64,000 nucleotides of DNA from Actinoplanes solisilvae (lineage in GTDB: Bacteria; Actinomycetota; Actinomycetes; Mycobacteriales; Micromonosporaceae): NCBI RefSeq assembly GCF_003999975.1, contig NZ_RJAC01000003.1, positions 1-64,000 of the forward strand, given 5' to 3'. The notes under the pieces were generated by a model. That model made no database searches and was not told the origin of the DNA. It saw nothing but the letters and a program-made list of their open reading frames with translations. Shown in pieces: positions 17,497 to 25,556 of the stretch. Each line of letters begins with the position of its first letter. Positions within the stretch are counted from its first letter, which is position 1. The position numbers and the translations under genes are program-made.

Positions 17497-18687
17497 TCAG
17501 AAGCGGCCGCGGAGCATGCCGTGCCAGTACAGCGCGGGCAGCCCGTATCGCTTGAGCAGCCACATGTCGTAGCGGGGTCGCATGGTGTCGATGACCGGGA
17601 AACTCGGGCGCGGAGTGAGCGTGTAGTCGAACTCGGCCAGCAGCATCCGGTTGTGGGCGGTGACCAGCGGGCAAGAGGTGTAGCCGTCGTAGCGGGCCGC
17701 CGGCTGGGTGCCATCCCGCGCGGCGAGCAGGTTCGCCACCAGCACCGGTGCCTGCTTGCGGACGGCGGCGCCGGTCTTGGAGGTAGGCAGATCGGCCACG
17801 TCACCGAGTGCGAATACGTTCGGCCAACGCGGGCTTTGCAGGGTGTACTGGTCGACGTGGACGTAGCCGAACGGGCTGGCCGGGTCGGCGAGCGGCCCGG
17901 CTTTGATCCAGTCGGGGGCGCTCTGCGGCGGAGTGACGTGCAGCATCGTGTAGTCGATGGTCTCCTTGGTGCCGGTGGTGTTGTTCAGCAGCACCGCGCG
18001 GCGGTTGGGTCCGTCGACCTCGACCAGTTGGGTGTCGTGCCGGACGTCGATGCCGTAGCTCGCGGCGATGCCGCGCAGTACCTCGCCCCATTGGGGCTGG
18101 CTGAACATGGCGGCGGTGGGTAGCACGAGGATGGGCCGGATCCGGTCCAGGACCCCTTGCCGGCGCCACCAGTCGGCGGCCAGGTAGGCGATCTTCTGTG
18201 GTGCGCCGGCGCACTTGATCGGCCCGGGCGGCATCGTGAACAGTGCCGTCCCGCCCCGCGTCTGCTGCATGAACTCCCAGGTGCGCGGGGCCAGGTCGAA
18301 GCGGTAGTTGGTGGATACGCCGTCGTGGCCGAGCGCTTCGCTCAACCCGGTGACCGATTCCGGGTCGAGTTGAAGTCCGGCCGCCAGGACCAGGAAGTCG
18401 TACGACAGCTCACGGCCGTCGTCGAGGGTGATACGGGACCCGTCGGGGTCGACCGCGGCCGCCCGCTGCCGTATCCAGCGAACCCCCTTGGGGATAACGG
18501 TCTCTTGCGGGCGGAACGACTCGTCGGCGTCGGCGCGGCCGCCGCCGACCAGGGTCCACAGGGGCTGGTAGAAGTGCCGGTCCGACGGCTCGACGATCGC
18601 TACGTCCCGGACGCCGGCCCGGCGCAGCCGTGCCGCGACGCTGATGCCCGCGGTGCCCCCGCCGATGATGACCACCTCATGACGCAT
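17497..18687 (-). CDS. sqr: Sulfide:quinone oxidoreductase-like flavoprotein
   Basis: A 396-residue pyridine-nucleotide-disulfide-type flavoprotein. It has an N-terminal FAD motif (GGGTAGISVAARL), DRHFYQPLWTLVGGG typical of SQR type II, Cys in GPIKCAGAPQK and TSCPLVTAHN, and a second FAD contact NVFALGDVADLP. SQR oxidises sulfide to persulfide or polysulfide and passes electrons to quinone at the membrane. It lies in a divergent region with operator 18720-18735 just before its start, opposite the rhodanese/persulfide dioxygenase operon, giving a coherent sulfide-to-persulfide-to-sulfite pathway. Confidence 0.9.
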   Translation of the reverse strand: MRHEVVIIGGGTAGISVAARLRRAGVRDVAIVEPSDRHFYQPLWTLVGGGRADADESFRPQETVIPKGVRWIRQRAAAVDPDGSRITLDDGRELSYDFLVLAAGLQLDPESVTGLSEALGHDGVSTNYRFDLAPRTWEFMQQTRGGTALFTMPPGPIKCAGAPQKIAYLAADWWRRQGVLDRIRPILVLPTAAMFSQPQWGEVLRGIAASYGIDVRHDTQLVEVDGPNRRAVLLNNTTGTKETIDYTMLHVTPPQSAPDWIKAGPLADPASPFGYVHVDQYTLQSPRWPNVFALGDVADLPTSKTGAAVRKQAPVLVANLLAARDGTQPAARYDGYTSCPLVTAHNRMLLAEFDYTLTPRPSFPVIDTMRPRYDMWLLKRYGLPALYWHGMLRGRF

Positions 18688-18719
18688 TGCTGTTCATCCT
18701 CTCCGTCGCGCTGGTCAAT

Positions 18720-18735
18720 ATACCCCTGGGGGTAT
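18720..18735. promoter_or_regulatory. CsoR/CstR-type operator, site 3 (sqr)
   Basis: ATACCCCTGGGGGTAT, a 16-bp near-perfect palindrome, 33 bp upstream of the SQR start on the minus strand. Confidence 0.82.
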
Positions 18736-18878
18736 GCTGAACTGTAATCAGATCCATCGCCGATCGCCAATCCCCAGCGTGCGCGCGGTCGAACGGCCCT
18801 CGTCGGGGCGGCTGGCGGTCCGCCGGGGATCGGCGGGCTTGACGTGGCGGCCGATCGGCGCGCTATGGTGAGAAACAG

Positions 18879-18894
18879 ATACCCCCGGGGGTAT
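18879..18894. promoter_or_regulatory. CsoR/CstR-type operator, site 4 (rhodanese operon)
   Basis: ATACCCCCGGGGGTAT, a perfect 16-bp palindrome (18 bp with flanking G/C), 20 bp upstream of the rhodanese ATG and just before GAAGGAGG. Binding there would block transcription of the whole rhodanese-TauE run. Confidence 0.85.
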
Positions 18895-18914
18895 CCGAAG
18901 GAGGGACTCCGTAG

Positions 18915-19235
18915 ATGCGCGAAATTGACCAGACCACGTTCGCGGCCGCACATCGGGACGGCGCGGTCGTCGTCGATGTCCGCGAGCCGTTCGAGTACGC
19001 GGGTGGGCACGTGCCCGGCGCGGTGCTGATCCCGCTGCGGCAGCTGGCATCGCGGGTGGCCGAGTTGCCGCGCGGCGTCCCGGTCTACGTCGTGTGCGCC
19101 AGCGGCAACCGCAGCCTTTCCGCCGCCGACTACCTGGCCGCGGCCGGCATCAACGCCTGGTCAGTGGCAGGAGGTACCGGAGCGTGGCTGCGCGCAGGCC
19201 GGCCCATCGTGCGCGGCACGCGAGCCGCGGCCTGA
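18915..19235 (+). CDS. Single-domain rhodanese (sulfurtransferase)
   Basis: A 106-residue rhodanese domain: VVVDVREPFEYAGGHVPGAV and active-site loop VCASGNRS with the catalytic Cys. It transfers sulfane sulfur between persulfides and thiols. ATG 18915 has AAGGAGG upstream. First gene of an operator-controlled operon with the persulfide-dioxygenase-like fusion 34 bp downstream. Confidence 0.93.
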   Translation: MREIDQTTFAAAHRDGAVVVDVREPFEYAGGHVPGAVLIPLRQLASRVAELPRGVPVYVVCASGNRSLSAADYLAAAGINAWSVAGGTGAWLRAGRPIVRGTRAAA

Positions 19236-19269
19236 TCCCCGACCGATGACAGCAGAAGGAGTTCCGAAC

Positions 19270-20631
19270 GTGTTGCGAATCCTGCCTATCGACACCCCGA
19301 CCCTGGGCGACCGTAGTTACCTGGTGCACGACGGACAGGTGGCATTCGTGGTCGACCCCCAGCGCGACATCGACCGGGTGCTGGGCCTGGCCGCGAGCGA
19401 GGGCGTCACGGTCACCCACGTCTTCGAGACCCACATCCACAACGACTACATCACCGGCGGATACGCCCTGGCCGAGGTGACCGGGGCGGCGTACCACGTC
19501 AACGCCGACGACCCCGTCTCGTTCGACCGGATCCCGGTGCGCGACGGTGACGTGATCGCTGTCGGCGACAGCCTTCGGGTGCGGGTGCTGGCCACTCCCG
19601 GGCACACCTTCACCCATCTGTCGTACGCCCTTGACGCCGGCGGCGAACAGGTGGCGGTCTTCTCCGGCGGCTCCCTGCTGTATGGCTCGGTGGGCCGGCC
19701 GGACCTGCTCGGCCCCGACCACACCCACGCCCTCGTCCGCCACCAGTACGCCTCCGCACAGCGTCTCGCCACCGAACTGCCCGACACCGCCGGGGTGTAT
19801 CCGACTCACGGGTTCGGCAGCTTCTGCTCGGCCACCCAGAGCGCGGCCGACGCCGCCACCATCGGCTCGGAGAAACTGATCAACCCCGCGCTCACCCGCG
19901 ACGAACAGGCCTTCGTCGACGAGCTTCTCGCCGGCCTGGACGCCTGGCCGGCCTACTACGCCCACATGGCACCGGCCAACAGCGCCGGACCCGCCGCCCC
20001 GGACCTGACCCGGCCGCAGCGGGCCGACGCGGAGCAGATCCGCAAGCGCATCGCCGCCGGCGAGTGGGTGGTCGACCTGCGCAATCGGGTCGCGTTCACC
20101 GCCGGGCACGTCGCCGGCACGCTGAACTTCGGCCTGGATGGCAGCTTCGCCACCTACCTGGGCTGGCTCATCGGCTGGGGCACCCCGGTGACCCTGCTCG
20201 GCGAGACCCCGGACCAGGTCGACGAGGCGCAGCGGGAACTGGTCCGCATCGGCATCGACCGGCCCGCCGCTTACGCCACCGGCACGCCTACCGAGTGGGC
20301 CGGCGGCGAGGACCTCGCCACCCTCCCGCGAGCCACCTTCGCCGACCTTGCGCAGGTCCTCCACCACCGGACGGTCGCCGTGCTCGACGTGCGCCGCAAC
20401 ATCGAAGCCGCCCAGGCGCGGATCGACGGCGCCGTGCACATCCCGTTGCACGACCTGCTCCGCCGCCTCGACGAGGTCCCCCTCGGCGAAGTCTGGGTGC
20501 ACTGCGCTGCCGGCTACCGCGCCACCATCGCCGCCAGCATTCTGGCCGCCCACGGCCGCCGCCCCGTCGTTGTCGACGACGACTTCGACCGGGCCCGGGC
20601 CGACGGCGTGCTCGCCCTCGCCGTCGGCTGA
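19270..20631 (+). CDS. Persulfide dioxygenase-like MBL/rhodanese fusion
   Basis: About 453 residues. Residues 1-235 are an ETHE1-like metallo-beta-lactamase domain: THIHNDYITGG metal motif (Tyr in place of the usual third-position His of HxHxDH), ATPGHTFTHLSY, FSGGSLLYGSVGRPDL and PTHGFGSFC. Two rhodanese-like domains follow: the first (WVVDLRNRVAFTAGHVAGTL) lacks a catalytic Cys, the second has it in VHCAAGYRATIAAS. The protein would oxidise glutathione- or mycothiol-type persulfide to sulfite, with the rhodaneses channelling sulfane sulfur. AGAAGGAG is best spaced for the GTG at 19270; an in-frame ATG at 19246 is the alternative. Part of the site-4 operon. Confidence 0.88.
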   Translation: MLRILPIDTPTLGDRSYLVHDGQVAFVVDPQRDIDRVLGLAASEGVTVTHVFETHIHNDYITGGYALAEVTGAAYHVNADDPVSFDRIPVRDGDVIAVGDSLRVRVLATPGHTFTHLSYALDAGGEQVAVFSGGSLLYGSVGRPDLLGPDHTHALVRHQYASAQRLATELPDTAGVYPTHGFGSFCSATQSAADAATIGSEKLINPALTRDEQAFVDELLAGLDAWPAYYAHMAPANSAGPAAPDLTRPQRADAEQIRKRIAAGEWVVDLRNRVAFTAGHVAGTLNFGLDGSFATYLGWLIGWGTPVTLLGETPDQVDEAQRELVRIGIDRPAAYATGTPTEWAGGEDLATLPRATFADLAQVLHHRTVAVLDVRRNIEAAQARIDGAVHIPLHDLLRRLDEVPLGEVWVHCAAGYRATIAASILAAHGRRPVVVDDDFDRARADGVLALAVG

Positions 20632-20645
20632 CCGATCCCGTACCA

Positions 20646-20678
20646 CCGCCGGGCGGCCTCCCCCGAGCCGCCCGGCGG
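20646..20678 (+). terminator. Hairpin within the sulfur operon, possible attenuator
   Basis: CCGCCGGGCGGC pairs exactly with GCCGCCCGGCGG (12 bp) around a 9-base loop, 15 bp after the persulfide dioxygenase stop and 36 bp before the next start. No T run. It may stabilise or partially terminate the upstream message. Confidence 0.5.
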
Positions 20679-20714
20679 GTTCTCCCTGCCCGCAATCAAG
20701 CCGAACGAGGAGCT

Positions 20715-21314
20715 ATGACCCCCTCCGACCCGACCACACCGGGCGCCGTGGACGCCGGGACCCTGCGCGACCTGCTCACTTCCGCACACGGACCCCGGGT
20801 GCTCGACGTGCGCACGCCCGGCGAATTCGAGAGCGAGCACATTCCCGGCGCCTACAACGTCCCGCTCGATCTGCTCCGTGAGCACCGCGCCGACCTTCGT
20901 GCTCACCTCGACGACCAGATCGTGCTGGTGTGCCGCTCCGGCGCCCGCGCCACTCAGGCCTTCACCGACATCGGTCTGCCCAACGTGAAGATCCTGGAGG
21001 GCGGCATGCTGGCCTGGCAGGCCGCCGCTGCCCCGGTCAACCGTGTTCGGCGCCGCTGGGACCTGGAACGACAGGTCCGCCTCGTCGCCGGCGGCATCGT
21101 GCTGGTCAGCGTCCTCGGGTCCCTGCTGCTGCCCGGCCTGCAATGGGTCGCCGCCCTGCTCGGCGCCGGCCTGGTGTTCGCGGCACTCACCAACACCTGC
21201 GCCATGGGCATGCTGCTGGCCAAACTGCCCTACAACCGCGGCGCCACCTGCGACCTGGACAGCATCGTCGGCCGGCTGCGGGACACCGCACCGCAGCCCG
21301 AGGTCCGGCCATGA
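20715..21314 (+). CDS. Rhodanese fused to a DUF2892-like membrane hairpin
   Basis: A 199-residue protein. The N-terminal rhodanese domain has VLDVRTPGEFESEHIPGAYN and active-site VCRSGARATQAF. Two transmembrane segments follow (about 130-175, VAGGIVLVSVLGSLLL and VAALLGAGLVFAALTNTCAMG), as in DUF2892 proteins. The active domain would face the cytosol at the membrane, next to the TauE permease encoded next. ATG 20715 follows CGAGGAGC. Its stop overlaps the TauE start (ATGA). Confidence 0.9.
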   Translation: MTPSDPTTPGAVDAGTLRDLLTSAHGPRVLDVRTPGEFESEHIPGAYNVPLDLLREHRADLRAHLDDQIVLVCRSGARATQAFTDIGLPNVKILEGGMLAWQAAAAPVNRVRRRWDLERQVRLVAGGIVLVSVLGSLLLPGLQWVAALLGAGLVFAALTNTCAMGMLLAKLPYNRGATCDLDSIVGRLRDTAPQPEVRP

Positions 21315-22243
21315 CCGCCACCACCCTGGTGCTGACCATCGTGCTTGCTGTGGGCGTCGGCGTCAGCCTCGGCCTGCTCGGCGGTGGCGGTTCGATCCTC
21401 GCCGTTCCCCTGCTGGTCTATGTCGCCGGCCTGCCCGCCAAGGAGGCCATCGCCACCTCGTTGCTCGTCGTCGGCACCACCAGCGCCGTCGCTGTCATCC
21501 CGCACGCTCGTGCCGGACGGGTCCGCTGGCGTACGGGCCTGATCTTCGGGGTGGCCGGCATGACCGGCGCCTACGCCGGCGGCCGGCTCGCCGCCTACAT
21601 TCCCGGCACCGTCCTGCTCGCGGGGTTCGCGCTGATGATGCTCGCCACCTCGATCGCGATGATCCGCGGCCGCCGGCCGAAACCCGGAAAACCCGTTCCG
21701 CACGAGCTTCCGGTGCTGCACGTCATCGCCGACGGCGTCGTCGTCGGCCTGGTCACCGGTCTCGTCGGCGCCGGGGGCGGCTTCCTCGTCGTGCCCGCAC
21801 TGGCCCTGCTCGGTGGGTTGCCCATGCCCGTCGCCGTCGGCACCTCCCTGCTGGTCATCGCGATGAAGTCGTACGCCGGCCTCGCCGGATACCTCTCGAC
21901 CGTGCACATCAACTGGGCTCTCGCGGCCGCGGTCACCGCCGCCGCCGTCCTCGGCAGCCTCGCCGGCGGGAAACTCGCCGGCCGCATCCCCGAGCTGGTG
22001 CTACGCAAGACCTTCGGCTGGTTCGTCGCGATCATGGGCGTTTTCGTCCTGGCCCAGCAACTGCCGACCGGCCTATACGCCAATCCGATTCTCTGGGCGG
22101 GCGCTGTCGGGCTCGTCGCCGCAGGGGCCACCTGGGCCCTTGTACGCCGACGGTCCGCGAACCTGACGGACACGCCCAGCGCCGACGGTCGGGACGATAC
22201 GCCGGGCCGGCCATCGGCCGACTACCGCCGAGTGCCGCGGTGA
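21311..22243 (+). CDS. TauE/SafE-family sulfite/anion exporter
   Basis: A 310-residue membrane protein made of two homologous halves with conserved GLLGGGGSILAVPLLVYVAG and GLVGAGGGFLVVPALALLGG, about eight membrane helices and a charged C-terminal tail. TauE/SafE proteins export sulfite or related organosulfonates; in this operon sulfite from persulfide oxidation is the natural cargo. The start overlaps the upstream stop, so both are translationally coupled. A decayed paralogue lies at 13445-13700. Confidence 0.9.
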   Translation: MTATTLVLTIVLAVGVGVSLGLLGGGGSILAVPLLVYVAGLPAKEAIATSLLVVGTTSAVAVIPHARAGRVRWRTGLIFGVAGMTGAYAGGRLAAYIPGTVLLAGFALMMLATSIAMIRGRRPKPGKPVPHELPVLHVIADGVVVGLVTGLVGAGGGFLVVPALALLGGLPMPVAVGTSLLVIAMKSYAGLAGYLSTVHINWALAAAVTAAAVLGSLAGGKLAGRIPELVLRKTFGWFVAIMGVFVLAQQLPTGLYANPILWAGAVGLVAAGATWALVRRRSANLTDTPSADGRDDTPGRPSADYRRVPR

Positions 22244-22247
22244 ACAC

Positions 22248-22293
22248 CAGCATGACACCGGCACGCACCATGGCGCGTGCCGGTGTCATGCTG
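22248..22293. repeat. Perfect 19-bp inverted repeat after the TauE gene
   Basis: The bases 22248-22266 (CAGCATGACACCGGCACGC) pair exactly with 22275-22293 around an 8-base loop. It follows the TauE stop by 4 bp and probably terminates the sulfur operon, although no T run follows. The right arm is also the first coding part of a transporter-like fragment. Confidence 0.6.
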
Positions 22294-22400
22294 CACCTGC
22301 CGGTGACCGCCTTCGCGATCACGGTGGGACTCAGCGGCGTCACGTTGGCGTGGCGCCCGCCTGCGGCGCGGGTCTGCGAGGACGGCGGTGCGCACCGTCT
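22252..22400 (+). pseudogene. N-terminal fragment of a TDT/SLAC1-type transporter
   Basis: A plus-strand frame reads MTPARTMARAGVMLHLPVTA followed by FAITVGLSGVTLAWRPPAAR, resembling the first helix of TehA/SLAC1-like anion channels (LPVTAFAIxxGLSGLTLAW). Similarity stops at about 22370. TDT proteins can export sulfite, so a former sulfur role is plausible. Short and uncertain. Confidence 0.4.
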
Positions 22401-22450
22401 CTCGCTTGCGTGGCAACGGCCCGGTCGGCGGCGGCAGACCGGGCCGGCGC

Positions 22451-22846
22451 TCAGGCGGTGAGCTGGTCGAGGGCGGCGTGCAGCCGGTCGGCGGCGTCGT
22501 CGGCGACCGCTTTGAGTTCGGGCCGGCCGGTCACCTTGACCATGGTCTGCGGGTCCAGCGCCTGTACGAGGGTGGCCTCGGCTCCGTCGGCGCGGACGAC
22601 GACGTTGCAAGGCAGCAGCAGACCGATCTCCCGATCGATGTCCAGGGCCTGGTGGGCGAGGGGCGGGTTGCAGGCACCGAGGATCAGATAGTCCTCCATG
22701 GTCGCGCCGAGTTTCGTCTGCAGGGTCGCCTGGATGTCGATCTCGGTGAGCACGCCGAAGCCCTGGTCTTTGAGCGCGGCGCGGACCCGGTCCACGACGG
22801 CGGCGGAGAACGGCTGCGGAAGGCGGGTGGTGTATGCGTAGGACAT
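22451..22846 (-). CDS. DUF302 domain protein (possible independent internal start)
   Basis: Residues 1-131 from ATG 22846 form a complete DUF302 domain: MSYAYTTRLPQPFSAAVVDR, GFGVLTEIDIQATLQTKLGA, EDYLILGACNPPLAHQALDI and GLLLPCNVVVRADG. The start has AAGGAGA 8 bp upstream, although the frame is open further into the PIG-L domain. DUF302 proteins occur with sulfide and metal detoxification genes; their function is unknown. A truncated paralogue lies at 14829-15206. Confidence 0.8.
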   Translation of the reverse strand: MSYAYTTRLPQPFSAAVVDRVRAALKDQGFGVLTEIDIQATLQTKLGATMEDYLILGACNPPLAHQALDIDREIGLLLPCNVVVRADGAEATLVQALDPQTMVKVTGRPELKAVADDAADRLHAALDQLTA

Positions 22847-23572
22847 CGTCGGGTCTCCTTGGTTCGGCTGGTAGAGCGTTCGCAGCTGCTCGTGGTCGCG
22901 CTGCAGCGCCAGGCGGCGGTGCAGCACGTGGTTGTGCAGGGACTGGCTGCGGTGGGCAGCGATCGCCCGCCGTTGGCGGGTGCGGGAGACGCTGAGCCGC
23001 AGGTCGATCTCGTCCGGCCGGCGTCCGACGAAAGCGGTGCCGAACTGGTCGTTGAGCCGGACGGCGATGTCTTCCGGAATCGTCCAGGCCAGCACGGTCC
23101 GGCCGGTGGCGCGGGCGGCGGTGAGCGCGGCCTGGGTGGCCCGCTGGTGGTCGGGGTGACCGGTGACCCCGCCGGTGTCGAACACGAGCAGGTGGCTGGG
23201 GTGCTGGGCGGCGATCAGCCGGCGGACATGCCCGGCCAGCTCATCGAGGGGGTACTGGCCGAGGTGTGCGTCGGGGTAGTCGAGCAGGTCCACGGACTCG
23301 ACGCCGAGCACCGCCGCGGCGGCGCGCAACTCGGTGCCCCGGACGGTGGCCAGGTCCCCGGCGCGTGCGTGCAGGGTGGATGCCTCGCCGTGGGTGAGGC
23401 ACAGCAGGGTCACGGGAACCCCGCAGGCGGTCAGGAGGTCCAGCACCGCGCCCAGTGCGAACGACTCGTCGTCCGGGTGCGCGACGACGACGAGGACACG
23501 GTCCACGTCACAAGCCGGTTGGGCACGTCGCCCGGGCGGGCCGATCGTCGGGTTAACCGGGGGTCTCCGCAT
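22451..23572 (-). CDS. PIG-L deacetylase-like protein fused in frame to DUF302
   Basis: One open frame of 373 residues. Residues 1-240 are a PIG-L (LmbE-like) zinc hydrolase: VVVAHPDDESFALGAVLDLL near the start and GGVTGHPDHQRAT, both metal-binding motifs of GlcNAc-thiol/mycothiol deacetylases. There is no stop before the DUF302 domain, which begins at an internal ATG with its own AAGGAGA. ATG 23572 lies 11 bp from operator site 5. The link to mycothiol-type chemistry would fit persulfide handling. It could be a true fusion or two genes that lost a stop. Confidence 0.75.
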   Translation of the reverse strand: MRRPPVNPTIGPPGRRAQPACDVDRVLVVVAHPDDESFALGAVLDLLTACGVPVTLLCLTHGEASTLHARAGDLATVRGTELRAAAAVLGVESVDLLDYPDAHLGQYPLDELAGHVRRLIAAQHPSHLLVFDTGGVTGHPDHQRATQAALTAARATGRTVLAWTIPEDIAVRLNDQFGTAFVGRRPDEIDLRLSVSRTRQRRAIAAHRSQSLHNHVLHRRLALQRDHEQLRTLYQPNQGDPTMSYAYTTRLPQPFSAAVVDRVRAALKDQGFGVLTEIDIQATLQTKLGATMEDYLILGACNPPLAHQALDIDREIGLLLPCNVVVRADGAEATLVQALDPQTMVKVTGRPELKAVADDAADRLHAALDQLTA

Positions 23573-23582
23573 ACTCTCCACT

Positions 23583-23598
23583 ATACGCCCGGGGGTAT
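23583..23598. promoter_or_regulatory. CsoR/CstR-type operator, site 5 (PIG-L/DUF302)
   Basis: ATACGCCCGGGGGTAT, 16 bp with one mismatch from a perfect palindrome, immediately upstream of the PIG-L start on the minus strand. Confidence 0.75.
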
Positions 23599-23640
23599 AC
23601 GGAAGCCGATGATGAGAGAGGACCAACGGCCCTTCCGGCG

Positions 23641-23656
23641 GTACCCCGGCGGGTAT
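23641..23656. promoter_or_regulatory. CsoR/CstR-type operator, weaker site 6
   Basis: GTACCCCGGCGGGTAT, same length and spacing as the other sites but less symmetric. It lies 95 bp upstream of the aminotransferase-like gene at 23751 and could serve that plus-strand unit. Confidence 0.5.
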
Positions 23657-23750
23657 TTGATAAGTGGGCTGGTGTCGCATCGCACCGTGCACGACAACCT
23701 GACCACTGACTGGCGCCCCCATTGATCCGATTTGACCGAGGACGGCTGCG

Positions 23751-25499
23751 ATGACGACATCGGTGACACAGCCGGAGACCAGACGGCCCGCGCTTCTGAT
23801 CGAGCGGATCCGGGCCGGGATCATCGGCGAAGGTCAGATCCTCGACGGCCCGTACGGACCGCGCCGGATCACTTACGCCGATTACACCGCCTCCGGCCGC
23901 TCGCTGGACTTCATCGAGGACGCCATCCGCGAGTACGTGCTGCCCCAGTACGCCAACACTCACACCGAGTCCTCCGGCACCGGCCTCGCCACCGGCCGGC
24001 TGCGCGAGGACGCGCGGCGCATCATTCACGACGCCGTCGGCGGGACCGACGAGCACGTGGTCATCTTCTGCGGCTCCGGCGCCACCGCCGCGATCAACAA
24101 ACTCGTCGGCATCCTGGAACTGAGGCTGCCCGAGGGCCCCACCCGCCGGTACGGACTGCTGGACCGGATCCCGGACCAGCAACGGCCGGTGGTGTTCGTC
24201 GGCCCCTACGAGCACCACTCCAACGAATTGCCGTGGCGCGAGACCTACGCCGACGTGGTCGAGATCGGTGCCGACCCGGACGGACGCCTCGACCTCGCCG
24301 ACCTCACCACCCAGCTCGTACGGTACGCCGACCGGCCGCTACGCGTCGGCAGCTTCTCCGCAGCCTCCAACGTCACCGGCATCCTGACCGACACCGGCCC
24401 GATCGCGGCACTGCTGCATCAGCACGGGGCACTGTCGTTCTGGGACTATGCGGCGGCCGCGCCGTACGTGCCGATCCGGATGGCCGAATCCGTGCCGGGC
24501 GCCGGTGACGACAAGGACGCGGTGTTCCTGTCCCCGCACAAGTTCATCGGCGGCCCGCAGACACCGGGCGTCCTGGTCGTGCGACGTGACCTGGTCCGCA
24601 ACCGGGTGCCCACCGCGCCCGGCGGCGGCACGGTCGCGTTCGTCGACCCGGTCGAGCACCGGTATCTCGATGATCCGGTCACCCGGGAAGAAGGCGGCAC
24701 CCCGGCCATCGTCGAGTCGATCCGGGCCGGCCTCGTCGTCGCCCTCAAACAGGCTGTCGGCACCGACCTCATCGAAGCCCGCGAACAGCGGCTGTGGCGG
24801 CGAGCGCGGCACCGCTGGGCGGCCGACCCGCACATCGAGGTTCTCGGCAGCCTGCAGGCGCGGAGGCTGCCGATCGTGTCGCTACGGCTGCGCCACGGCT
24901 CGAAGTACCTGCACCACAACTTCGTGGTCGCGCTGCTCAACGACCTGCTCGGTGTTCAGGCCCGCGGCGGCTGCTCCTGCGCCGGCCCGTACGGCCATCG
25001 CCTGCTCGCCATCGACCCGGAACAGTCGCACGCGTTGGGCGACGAGATCGGCCACGGCTGCGAGGGCATCAAACCCGGCTGGGTCCGGATCAACTTCAAC
25101 TACTTCATCTCCGACACCGTCGCCGACTACCTCACCGACGCCGTCGCCCTCATCGCCGCCGTCGGCCACCGGCTGCTCGTCGACTACCGGTTCGATCCAC
25201 ACACCGGCCTATGGCGGCACCGGCACGCCGCAACGGCAACGCTGCACTTGGCCGACCTGCACTACAACGCCGCCGGCGCTCTGACCGGCCCCGCACGCCG
25301 GCCTGCCGCCGGCGAGGAGGTCCTCGGCGGCTATCTACGCCAAGCCGCAGAGGTGATGGAGGACCACGCCGACGACCTCGACGACGGACCCACTGGCCTG
25401 CCGACGGATTTCGAGACACTGCGCTGGTTCCACCTGCCACCGATCTGCCTCGACCACGCCGAGCCCACTGCCCCGCCTCATGCCCGCACCGCGCTCTGA
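23751..25499 (+). CDS. Cysteine desulfurase-like class V aminotransferase
   Basis: A 582-residue PLP enzyme of aminotransferase class V (SufS/NifS-like fold). It has YADYTASGRSLDFIE, IFCGSGATAAINKLVG, EHHSNELPWRE, DYAAAAPYVPI and the PLP lysine in LSPHKFIGGPQTPGVL. A Cys-rich loop RGGCSCAGPYGHR follows, where desulfurases carry the active Cys. It is longer than SufS (about 400 residues), with an extra C-terminal 150 residues. ATG 23751 is divergent from the PIG-L gene. It could release sulfane sulfur from cysteine or a cysteine-thiol conjugate; the exact substrate is inference. Confidence 0.85.
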   Translation: MTTSVTQPETRRPALLIERIRAGIIGEGQILDGPYGPRRITYADYTASGRSLDFIEDAIREYVLPQYANTHTESSGTGLATGRLREDARRIIHDAVGGTDEHVVIFCGSGATAAINKLVGILELRLPEGPTRRYGLLDRIPDQQRPVVFVGPYEHHSNELPWRETYADVVEIGADPDGRLDLADLTTQLVRYADRPLRVGSFSAASNVTGILTDTGPIAALLHQHGALSFWDYAAAAPYVPIRMAESVPGAGDDKDAVFLSPHKFIGGPQTPGVLVVRRDLVRNRVPTAPGGGTVAFVDPVEHRYLDDPVTREEGGTPAIVESIRAGLVVALKQAVGTDLIEAREQRLWRRARHRWAADPHIEVLGSLQARRLPIVSLRLRHGSKYLHHNFVVALLNDLLGVQARGGCSCAGPYGHRLLAIDPEQSHALGDEIGHGCEGIKPGWVRINFNYFISDTVADYLTDAVALIAAVGHRLLVDYRFDPHTGLWRHRHAATATLHLADLHYNAAGALTGPARRPAAGEEVLGGYLRQAAEVMEDHADDLDDGPTGLPTDFETLRWFHLPPICLDHAEPTAPPHARTAL

Positions 25500-25556
25500 A
25501 GCGGGCACCGGACCCCTTCCTCACCAGCCTGCACTGTCAGCGATTTTCCTGTCCGT

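Noticed and set aside
19150..20646. 498-codon minus-strand open frame opposite the persulfide dioxygenase gene
   Set aside because: Low-complexity, Gly/Arg/Asp-rich translation without family motifs; the plus strand encodes a clear MBL/rhodanese protein.
22248..22293. Riboswitch at the perfect inverted repeat
   Set aside because: A single simple stem-loop right after a stop codon with no further conserved structure; a terminator is the simpler reading.
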